A stretch of DNA of 64,000 nucleotides from the NCBI RefSeq assembly GCF_900096975.1, contig NZ_FMYQ01000001.1:186001-250000 (forward strand), in the 5' to 3' direction. Position 1 is the stretch's first letter. Each line of letters opens with the position of its first letter. Below are positions 57,740 through 64,000 of this stretch, in pieces. The DNA comes from Paraburkholderia lycopersici. GTDB lineage: Bacteria > Pseudomonadota > Gammaproteobacteria > Burkholderiales > Burkholderiaceae. The position numbers and the translations under genes were made by a program. A model generated the notes under the pieces. That model did no database searches. It saw only the letters and a program-made list of their open reading frames with translations, and was not told the origin of the DNA.

Positions 57740-58249
57740 TCACGGCGCCGGATTGCGGCGCGCCTCCATCTGCCTCATCACCTCGTCGACGATCTGCCCG
57801 GGCGTGAGTTCGATACTCACCACGATCGCTTCGTCGGCGCCCGGCTCTTCGAGCGTCTCGAGCTGGCTCTGCAACAGCGACGGGTCGAAGAAGTGGCCCG
57901 TGCGCGTGGCGAGCCGCTCGCGCAGCACCTCGAACGTGCCGCGCAGATAGACGAAGCACACGTCGCGGTCAGTGCCGCGCAGGACGTCGCGATACGAGCG
58001 CTTGAGCGACGAGCACGTGAACACGGCCGTCTCGTGCGCGCGCTGCTTTTCCTCGATCGCCGCGCGGATCGTGCGCAGCCACGGCCAGCGGTCGTCGTCG
58101 GTGAGGGGGATGCCGTCGTGCATCTTCTTCTTGTTGGCTTCGCTGTGGAAGGCGTCGCCGTCGGTGAAGGCGCAGTGCAGGCGCTCGGCCAGCATCTCGC
58201 CGATGCGCGTCTTGCCCGCGCCCGACACGCCCATTGCAATCAGAATCAT
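57740..58249 (-). CDS. gntK: Gluconokinase GntK
   Basis: Phosphorylates gluconate to 6-phosphogluconate with ATP. The 169-residue protein has the P-loop GVSGAGKT at 7-14, the gluconate/dimer motif FTDGDAFHSEANKKKMHDGIPLTDDDRWPWL, and CSSLKRSYRDVLRG. The size is normal. It follows gntP by 14 bp. Confidence 0.96.
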   Translation of the reverse strand: MILIAMGVSGAGKTRIGEMLAERLHCAFTDGDAFHSEANKKKMHDGIPLTDDDRWPWLRTIRAAIEEKQRAHETAVFTCSSLKRSYRDVLRGTDRDVCFVYLRGTFEVLRERLATRTGHFFDPSLLQSQLETLEEPGADEAIVVSIELTPGQIVDEVMRQMEARRNPAP

Positions 58250-58263
58250 CTACGGCTCCAGTA

Positions 58264-59625
58264 TCACACCACCACTGCGAGGGCGAACGTGAGGCCCAGC
58301 CCGAGCAGCGAAATAATCGTTTCCAGCAGCGACCAGGTCTTGAACGTCTGACCCACGGTCATGCCGAAATACTCCTTGATCAGCCAGAATCCGCCGTCGT
58401 TGACGTGCGAGAAGATCAGCGAGCCCGAACCCGTGGCGAGCACGAGCAGTTCCGGCTTCACGGTCATGGCGCTGGCGGACGCGATCGGCGCGACGATGCC
58501 GCAGGCCGTCGTCATGGCGACCGTCGCCGAGCCGGTTGCGAGACGAATGAGCGCGGCGACGAGCCAGCCCAGCAGCAGCGGCGACAGATGTTCGTTCTGC
58601 GCCAGTTCGACGATCTGCTTCGACACGCCGCTGTCCATCAGCACACGGCCGAAGCCGCCGCCCGCGCCGACGATCAGCGTGATGCCCGCGATGGGCGCGA
58701 GGCAGTCGCCGCAGAACTTCTGGATCTGCTCGCGCGTGAAACCGCGTTGCGCGCCGAAGGTCCAGAAGCTTACCAGCACGGCGATCAGCAGCGCGACGTC
58801 GGAGGTGCCGACAAAGTGCAACAGATTGTTCGGCAGCGTCTTGGGCGCGAACACGAGATCGGCCCAACTGCCGACCAGCATCAGGATCACGGGCAGCAGG
58901 ATCGTGAACAACGTGATGCCGAAGCCCGGCAGCTCGCTATCGGGTTTGGGGTCGGCCTGGCTCACGAACTGGTCCGACAGCGGATTGCTCTCCGGCAGCT
59001 TGACATGGCGGTGGATGAACAACGCGAACAGCGGCCCGGCGATGATCGCCGTGGGCACGCCCACGATCAGGCCGTACGCGATGGTCTTGCCGATGTCGGC
59101 GTGATACGCCTGCACGGCGAGCAGCGCAGCAGGGTGCGGCGGAATCAGCCCGTGCACGACCGAGAGGCCGGCCACCATCGGCAAACCGATCAGCAGCAGC
59201 GACTTGCCCGTGCGCTTGGCAACGTTGAACGCAATCGGGATGAGCAGCACGAAACCGACTTCGAAGAACACCGGCAGACCGACGATGATCGCAACGAACA
59301 TCATCGCCCAGTGAATGTTCTTTTCGCCGAACCAGCGGATGAGCGTCGTGGCGATGCGCTCGGCGCCGCCCGATTCGGCCATCATCTTGCCGAGCATCGT
59401 GCCGAGGCCCACCACGATAGCGATGTGGCCGAGCGTGTTGCCATTGCCGGTTTCGAACGACTTGACGATCTGATCCATCGGCATGCCGACGGCGAGGCCG
59501 AGCAGCAGCGAAACGATGATGAGGACGAGAAACGGATAAACCTTGAAGCGCGTGATCAGCAGGATCAGCGCGGCAATCGCGACGAGCGCGTAAATCAGCA
59601 GCATGCTGCCGTGGGCCACTCCCAT
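58264..59625 (-). CDS. gntP: Gluconate:H+ symporter GntP family
   Basis: Inner-membrane gluconate permease, 453 residues with about 12 TM helices. Conserved pieces are GLGTMLGKMMAESGGAERIATTLIRWFG, GLSVVHGLIPPHPAALLAVQAYHADIG and RLATGSATVAMTTACGI. The ATG at 59625 has GGAG nine bases upstream; an ATG three codons upstream is possible. Gene symbol by family (GntP/GntT/GntU not distinguished). Confidence 0.9.
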   Translation of the reverse strand: MGVAHGSMLLIYALVAIAALILLITRFKVYPFLVLIIVSLLLGLAVGMPMDQIVKSFETGNGNTLGHIAIVVGLGTMLGKMMAESGGAERIATTLIRWFGEKNIHWAMMFVAIIVGLPVFFEVGFVLLIPIAFNVAKRTGKSLLLIGLPMVAGLSVVHGLIPPHPAALLAVQAYHADIGKTIAYGLIVGVPTAIIAGPLFALFIHRHVKLPESNPLSDQFVSQADPKPDSELPGFGITLFTILLPVILMLVGSWADLVFAPKTLPNNLLHFVGTSDVALLIAVLVSFWTFGAQRGFTREQIQKFCGDCLAPIAGITLIVGAGGGFGRVLMDSGVSKQIVELAQNEHLSPLLLGWLVAALIRLATGSATVAMTTACGIVAPIASASAMTVKPELLVLATGSGSLIFSHVNDGGFWLIKEYFGMTVGQTFKTWSLLETIISLLGLGLTFALAVVV

Positions 59626-59750
59626 GAGGCTCATCTCCAGGTAGTTGTTTATGTCCTTTCGCCCTATGCGGCGACGCGTGTTGGCGCGCGGCGGCCGCGA
59701 CATGCGTGGAAAACGCGCGGAACGAAAGGGCCGGCCGCCGACGGGCCGGG

Positions 59751-59767
59751 GTTGTAGAACTTATAAC
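59751..59767. promoter_or_regulatory. Imperfect palindrome upstream of gntP
   Basis: GTTGTAGAACTTATAAC is a 17-bp dyad (GTTRTA-N5-TATAAC, one mismatch) about 126 bp upstream of the gntP start. It is not close to the HexR or E. coli GntR consensus; a regulator is not identified. Confidence 0.3.
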
Positions 59768-59898
59768 GACTTTTGGTGCGGCGTGCTCGAAAGACGAGCG
59801 AGCCGCGCAAGGCGCGCGCCCGGCTGTGCGGAGCGCGGCGTATCGGTCATCGTTGCGCCGCAGCATGCGGCGCGGGGATCGACATCAACGAGGGGCGA

Positions 59899-60540
59899 TC
59901 AGCGTACCGGGCGCGACAGCTCGCTCGCGGCGCGGGCGAGGCGCGTGACTTCGTCCCAGTTCTGCGAGGCGAGCGCCGCCTTCGGCGTGAGCCACGAACC
60001 GCCCACGCACACCACGTTGGACAGCGCGAGGAAAGTCGGGGCCGATTCCGCGGTGATGCCGCCCGTCGGGCAGAACTTGAGCGTCGGGAACGGACCCTGG
60101 AACGCGTGCAGCATCGCCATGCCGCCCGCCGGCACAGCCGGGAAGAACTTGACGATCTCGTAGCCGAGCTCCATCGCGACGATGATGTCGGTCGGCGTCA
60201 TCACGCCCGGCAGCAGCGGCAGGCCCGCGTCGAGCGAAGCCTGGTGAATCTCGCGCGTGAGGCCGGGCGAAACGCCGAACTGCGCGCCGGCCTTCTTCGC
60301 GAGCGCGCAGTGCTCGGGCTTCGTGATCGTGCCCACGCCAACGACGATGTCCGGCGCGATCTTCGCGGCACGCTCGATCGCTTCGAGGCCGGCCGCCGTG
60401 CGCAGCGTGATCTCCAGCACTTTCACGCCGCCCGCGTGGAGCGCGCGGGAAACGTGCTCGCCCTGCTCCGGCGTGTCGAATGCGAGTACCGGAATGACGG
60501 GACCCAGGTGGACGATATCGGCGACGGTGCTCTTTGCCAT
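59899..60540 (-). CDS. eda: KDPG/KHG aldolase Eda
   Basis: Cleaves 2-keto-3-deoxy-6-phosphogluconate to pyruvate and glyceraldehyde-3-phosphate. The 213-residue class I aldolase has Glu43 in VLEITLRT, the TITKPEHC segment and Schiff-base Lys131 in IVKFFPAVPAGG. It is 23 bp downstream of edd. Confidence 0.97.
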   Translation of the reverse strand: MAKSTVADIVHLGPVIPVLAFDTPEQGEHVSRALHAGGVKVLEITLRTAAGLEAIERAAKIAPDIVVGVGTITKPEHCALAKKAGAQFGVSPGLTREIHQASLDAGLPLLPGVMTPTDIIVAMELGYEIVKFFPAVPAGGMAMLHAFQGPFPTLKFCPTGGITAESAPTFLALSNVVCVGGSWLTPKAALASQNWDEVTRLARAASELSRPVR

Positions 60541-60563
60541 GTTCAGGCTCCTTGATGATGAAT

Positions 60564-62474
60564 TCAGTTCGAGGCGCGGGCTGCTGCGCGATTGCCGGTT
60601 GCGGCAGTTACGGCCGGCGCGGCGGATGCGGGCGCGCCCTGCTCGCCCACCAGCGGGCCGAAGACCGTGGCGCCCAGTTCCGCCGGCGCGGCGGCGGCGC
60701 GGAACACGCCGAACAGCTCGCGGCCGAAGCCCACTTCGTTGAGTTCCTGATGAACCGGCTGCGCGACCGGGCGCGCCTCCCACTCGCCGGCGTCGACCTC
60801 GACGTCGAGCACGCCTTCCGCCGCGTCGATCACGATCGTATCGCCATTGCGCACCTTGCCGAGCGGGCCGTGCAGCAACGTTTCCGGCGACACGTGAATG
60901 ACCGCGGGCACCTTGCCCGACGCGCCCGACATCCGCCCGTCGGTGACGAGCGCCACGTGAAAGCCCTTGTCCTGCAACACGCCGAGCAGCGGCGTGAGAC
61001 GGTGCAGTTCCGGCATGCCGTTGGCGCGCGCGCCCTGGAAGCGCACGACGGCCACGAAATCGCGCTCGAGCTCGCCGCGATCGAACGCTTCCTGCACCGC
61101 TTCCTGCGAATCGAACACGATGGCGGGCGCGCGCACCTTGCGTCGCTCCGGCGCCACGGCGGAAACCTTGATTACGCCGCGCCCCAGACGCCCCTGCATC
61201 AGTCGCAGGCCGCCGTCGGGCTGGAACGGCTCGGCGAGCGCGCGCAGCACGGCGGTGTCCGCGCTCTTCTCGACGGCCGGCACCCACGTGAGCTTGCCGT
61301 CGATGAGCTTGGGCTCTTCGGTGTAGTGGCGCAGCCCGCGACCCGCGACGGTATTCACGTCTTCGTGCAGCAGACCGCCGTCGAGCAGTTCGCGCACGAG
61401 AAACGCGATGCCGCCCGCCGCGTGGAAGTGGTTCACGTCGGCCTTGCCGTTCGGATAGACGCGCGCGAGCAGCGGCACGGCGTCCGAGAGCGCGTCGAAG
61501 TCGTTCCAGTCGACGATGATGCCCGCCGCCCGCGCCATCGCGACGAGGTGCAGCGTGTGATTGGTCGAGCCGCCCGTCGCCATCAGCGCGACGATGCCGT
61601 TGATCACCGCTTTTTCGTCGACGACATGGCCGATCGGCGTGTAGTTGCCGCGCTCCGCGGTCAGTTCGAGCACGCGGCGCGCCGCCGCGGCGGTGAGTTC
61701 GTCGCGCAGCGGCGTGTGCGGGTGAATGAAGGCCGAGCCGGGCAGATGCAGGCCCATGACCTCCATCAGCATCTGGTTGCTGTTGGCCGTGCCGTAGAAC
61801 GTGCAGGTGCCGTGCCCGTGGTAGGCGGCCGCTTCCGATTCGAGCAACGCCGCGCGATCGCACTGGCCGGTGGCGAACTGCTGGCGCACCTTGGCCTTGT
61901 CGTCGTTCGAAATGCCGCTCGTCATCGGGCCGGCCGGCACGAAAACCGTCGGCAGATGGCCGAACTGGAGTGCGCCGATCAGCAGGCCCGGCACGATCTT
62001 GTCGCAAACGCCAAGGCACAGCGCCGCGTCGAACATGTTGTGCGTGAGCGCCACGGCCGTGCTCATCGCGATCACTTCGCGCGAGAAGAGCGACAGCTCC
62101 ATGCCGGCATTGCCCTGCGTGACGCCGTCGCACATCGCCGGCACGCCGCCCGCGAACTGCGCGACGCCGCCGCCTTCGCGGGCCGCCTTTTTGATGATGT
62201 CGGGGAAATCCTTGTAGGGGGCGTGCGCCGAGAGCATCTCGTTATACGCCGAGACGATGCCGATGTTCGGCTCGCGGATCGTCTTGATCGAGATCTTGTC
62301 GCGGCCTTCGAGGCCGGCGAAGCCGTGCGCGAGATTCGCACACGAGAGCGCGCCGCGCGCGGGGAACCGGTCCTGAGCCGCCGCGATGCGCGCGAGATAG
62401 GCCTCGCGGGTCGGCTTGCTGCGCTCGATCACGCGCTGCGTGACCTTCATCAACTGGGAATGCGGGGAAACCAT
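60564..62474 (-). CDS. edd: 6-Phosphogluconate dehydratase Edd
   Basis: First Entner-Doudoroff enzyme, an Fe-S dehydratase. The 636-residue protein has [77 protein letters not shown], and [16 protein letters not shown] (all ILVD/EDD hallmarks). GGAG lies 5 bp before the ATG at 62474. It is longer than E. coli Edd by about 30 residues, in an Ala-rich C-terminal tail. eda follows. Confidence 0.97.
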   Translation of the reverse strand: MVSPHSQLMKVTQRVIERSKPTREAYLARIAAAQDRFPARGALSCANLAHGFAGLEGRDKISIKTIREPNIGIVSAYNEMLSAHAPYKDFPDIIKKAAREGGGVAQFAGGVPAMCDGVTQGNAGMELSLFSREVIAMSTAVALTHNMFDAALCLGVCDKIVPGLLIGALQFGHLPTVFVPAGPMTSGISNDDKAKVRQQFATGQCDRAALLESEAAAYHGHGTCTFYGTANSNQMLMEVMGLHLPGSAFIHPHTPLRDELTAAAARRVLELTAERGNYTPIGHVVDEKAVINGIVALMATGGSTNHTLHLVAMARAAGIIVDWNDFDALSDAVPLLARVYPNGKADVNHFHAAGGIAFLVRELLDGGLLHEDVNTVAGRGLRHYTEEPKLIDGKLTWVPAVEKSADTAVLRALAEPFQPDGGLRLMQGRLGRGVIKVSAVAPERRKVRAPAIVFDSQEAVQEAFDRGELERDFVAVVRFQGARANGMPELHRLTPLLGVLQDKGFHVALVTDGRMSGASGKVPAVIHVSPETLLHGPLGKVRNGDTIVIDAAEGVLDVEVDAGEWEARPVAQPVHQELNEVGFGRELFGVFRAAAAPAELGATVFGPLVGEQGAPASAAPAVTAATGNRAAARASN

Positions 62475-62557
62475 CGAATCTCCTTCCTTCTTGTCTCGGC
62501 GGCATGCTCGGGGCCAGATCACAGGCGCCCTGCGGCGCGCCGGTCAGCGATGCGGCG

Positions 62558-62586
62558 ATGTTAGTAGAAAAACTACATACCGACAA
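62558..62586 (-). promoter_or_regulatory. edd promoter
   Basis: TTGTCG (62586-62581), 17-bp spacer and TAACAT (62563-62558) on the minus strand. The HexR-type operator lies inside the spacer. A start near 62551 would give a leader of about 77 nt. Confidence 0.6.
62563..62577. promoter_or_regulatory. HexR operator 1 (edd side)
   Basis: Read on the minus strand, TGTAGTTTTTCTACT is close to the pseudopalindrome TGTAR-N5-YTACA described for HexR of gamma- and betaproteobacteria (one clear end mismatch). It lies between the predicted -35 and -10 of edd. Confidence 0.7.
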
Positions 62587-62693
62587 TCCCGGCAAGACCC
62601 CTGGGAGCGCCGCATTAAACGAACGCACGGTCTTATTATTCATGGGCTCCCGAGAAATCATGCGCCTAGACGGGGTAGTAGCAGCCGCGGTCC

Positions 62694-62708
62694 TGTAGTT
62701 TTTGTACA
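62694..62708. promoter_or_regulatory. HexR operator 2 (hexR side)
   Basis: TGTAGTTTTTGTACA is a second HexR-like pseudopalindrome with intact TGTA and TACA ends. It overlaps the predicted -35 of hexR, suggesting autorepression. Confidence 0.7.
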
Positions 62709-62729
62709 TTATGCCGGATCAGCTATAGT
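62702..62729 (+). promoter_or_regulatory. hexR promoter
   Basis: TTGTAC (62702-62707), 16-bp spacer and TATAGT (62724-62729). The start would be near 62736, about 27 bp before the ATG. Confidence 0.6.
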
Positions 62730-62762
62730 CCACGGATCTTTCAGCATAGTGCGAGTTTCCTG

Positions 62763-63620
62763 ATGCTGCTGTCCCAGATGAAAGCCATGCGCGAGCAATT
62801 GCGCCCTTCGGAGCGCAAGCTCGCCGATTACGTGATCGAGGCGCCCCGCGAGGTGCTCGATCTTTCGATGACCGAGGTCGCCGAACGCGCGGGCGTGAGC
62901 CAGCCGACGATCGCGCGCTTCTGCCACGCGCTGGGCTTCTCGGGATTCAGGGAGTTCAAGATTCGTCTCGCGCAGGCCGTCGCCGCCGATTTGCCCACCG
63001 AGCATCCGGCCGTCTACCGCGACGTGAGCCCCGACGAGCCGGTGTCCGGCGTCGCCGCCAAGGTGCTCGAGCGCACCATCGGCGCACTCGTGCAGGTGCG
63101 CAACAACCTCTCGACCGACGCGCTCGCGGCCGCGATCACGCTGCTCGCGCGCGCCGCGCGCATCGAGTTCTATGGCGCGGGCGGGTCGGGCATCGCCGCT
63201 CAGGACATGCAGCACAAGTTCTTCCGGCTCGGCATGCCGAGCGTCGCGTATTCCGATCCGCACACGTTCCTCATGTCGGCGGCGCTGCTCGGGCCCGGCG
63301 ACGTGGTCGTGGCCATCTCGAATACGGGGCGAACGCGCGACATCGTGGATGCGGCGCAAACGGCGCTCGACCGGGGCGCAAAGGTCATTGCGATTACGCA
63401 CGGCACCTCGCCGCTCGCGCGCCTGGCGAGCGTGGGTCTGCATGCGAACGTCGACGAAGACACCGACGTTTTCTCGCCGATGACGTCGCGAACCTCGCAT
63501 CTCGCCATTGGCGACATCCTCGCCGTGGGCGTGGCGCTGCAACGCGGCCCCGCCCTGGCGGAAAAGCTCGCCGACGCAAAGGACATCATCGCGCGGCGCA
63601 GGCTCGACGCCAACGGCTGA
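62763..63620 (+). CDS. hexR: RpiR-family regulator HexR
   Basis: HexR represses Entner-Doudoroff and related sugar genes and is released by KDPG. The 285-residue protein has an N-terminal RpiR-type HTH (LSMTEVAERAGVSQPTIARFCHALGFSGFREFKIRLAQ) and a C-terminal SIS sugar-phosphate domain (IEFYGAGGSGIAAQDMQHKFFRLG and VVAISNTGRTRDIVDAA). It is divergent from edd with two HexR-like sites between the two genes. The ribosome-binding site is weak; an internal start at residue 6 is possible. Confidence 0.93.
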   Translation: MLLSQMKAMREQLRPSERKLADYVIEAPREVLDLSMTEVAERAGVSQPTIARFCHALGFSGFREFKIRLAQAVAADLPTEHPAVYRDVSPDEPVSGVAAKVLERTIGALVQVRNNLSTDALAAAITLLARAARIEFYGAGGSGIAAQDMQHKFFRLGMPSVAYSDPHTFLMSAALLGPGDVVVAISNTGRTRDIVDAAQTALDRGAKVIAITHGTSPLARLASVGLHANVDEDTDVFSPMTSRTSHLAIGDILAVGVALQRGPALAEKLADAKDIIARRRLDANG

Positions 63621-63655
63621 ACCGCCTGGCGCCGCGCTGCGTGCAGCACATTCAA

Positions 63656-63686
63656 AAAAAGCGGACGCCCGAAGGCGTCCGCTTTG
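63656..63686. terminator. Terminator, hexR / hemJ
   Basis: AAAGCGGACGCC / GGCGTCCGCTTT stem with a CGAA loop. The T run is stronger on the minus strand, so it mainly serves hemJ. Confidence 0.88.
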
Positions 63687-63785
63687 CATTTCGGCCGCTA
63701 CGTCGCGGCCCGGCAAGCACCATGACCCGCGCGCAACGGAAGAACCGCACGCTGCCGGGCGGCGGCAGGACTTGCGCGCGCAGCG

Positions 63786-64000
63786 TCAGAACGGCTTGAT
63801 GACCACGAGCGCGACCGCCGCGAGCATGCCCAGCACCGGCAGTTCGTTGAACATGCGATACCACTTGTCCGAGCGGCGGTTCTCGCCGCGCTCGAAGGTT
63901 TTGAGCAAACGCCCGCAATACGCGTGATAGACGATGAGCAGCACGACCACGCCCACCTTCGCGTGGATCCATCCCTGGCCGCGCCCGATGCCCACCACGA
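63786..64000 (-). CDS. hemJ: Protoporphyrinogen oxidase HemJ, C-terminal fragment
   Basis: The last ~71 residues of a CopD-like membrane protein: WIHAKVGVVVLLIVYHAYCGRLLKTFERGENRRSDKWYRMFNELPVLGMLAAVALVVIKPF. The HAK and the RxxNExPxL signature (FNELPVLGMLAAV) match HemJ, the haem-pathway oxidase that replaces HemY/HemG in many bacteria. The N-terminal part lies beyond the right edge. It contains two TM helices in the visible region. Confidence 0.85.
   Translation of the reverse strand, partial: VVGIGRGQGWIHAKVGVVVLLIVYHAYCGRLLKTFERGENRRSDKWYRMFNELPVLGMLAAVALVVIKPF

Noticed and set aside
59899..62133. Long minus-strand frame joining edd region and eda
   Set aside because: The only real protein in it is Eda (from 60540); the part over edd is out of frame with the dehydratase, so this is not a fusion.
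62694..62729. Possible second small RNA starting at the hexR promoter
   Set aside because: No terminator follows before the hexR start; the promoter is explained by hexR.

Overview
The window is GC-rich (only short promoter stretches are AT-rich), densely packed and carried almost entirely by housekeeping genes. Gene content and order (oxyR-recG, queA-tgt-yajC-secDF, dusB-fis-purH-ruvCAB, tyrS-dtd, rplM-rpsI-erpA, split PqiA, split PntA, an Entner-Doudoroff cluster with HexR) point to a main chromosome of a betaproteobacterium of the Burkholderiaceae, Paraburkholderia/Burkholderia-like. No insertion sequence, prophage, tRNA, rRNA or CRISPR array was seen.

Layout. 1-4 kb: catalase (cut by the window edge), oxyR and recG on the minus strand. 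4-10 kb: queA, tgt (queuosine tRNA modification), yajC, secD, secF (protein export). 10-16 kb: two YceI proteins, then the pqiA1-pqiA2-pqiB-pqiC envelope lipid-transport operon. 16-24 kb: a membrane protein of the SpecificRecomb family, an RlmL-type RNA methyltransferase, a VOC protein, a WYL regulator and the pntAA-pntAB-pntB transhydrogenase. 24-31 kb: Nudix hydrolase, mnmA, a GltS-like FMN/Fe-S protein, a GST, pepP and ubiH. 31-38 kb: dusB-fis, purH, ruvC, ruvA, ruvB and an MpaB-family protein. 38-46 kb: an orphan branched-chain amino acid binding protein, a histidine phosphatase, dtd, tyrS, anmK, erpA, rpsI, rplM, a predicted small RNA and an OsmC protein. 46-50 kb: rnpB (RNase P RNA), a DUF3025 protein, pyrC and a class II glutamine amidotransferase. 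50-56 kb: a glutamate module, LysR regulator - gdhA - gltI - gltJKL. 56-63.6 kb: purB, then gntK, gntP, eda, edd and the divergent hexR. The minus-strand gene at the right edge is the C-terminal end of hemJ.

How the genes work together. The gluconate block is self-contained: GntP imports gluconate, GntK makes 6-phosphogluconate, Edd and Eda cleave it to pyruvate and glyceraldehyde-3-phosphate, and HexR probably represses through two 15-bp operators in the edd-hexR gap. The glutamate block imports glutamate/aspartate (GltIJKL) and oxidises glutamate (GdhA). A LysR-type box sits about 64 bp upstream of the predicted gdhA start site, next to the LysR gene. A strong terminator between gltI and gltJ probably lowers permease and ATPase expression below that of the binding protein.

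The most notable non-coding signal is at 45234-45329 (minus). A perfect TATAAT promoter, a short 5' hairpin, a second hairpin whose loop carries CUCCUCC (complementary to Shine-Dalgarno sequences) and a strong terminator together predict a small RNA of about 96 nt. It may act as an anti-Shine-Dalgarno regulator. Several genes (ruvB, pepP, the Nudix gene) have a -10 box so close to the ATG that their mRNAs may be leaderless.
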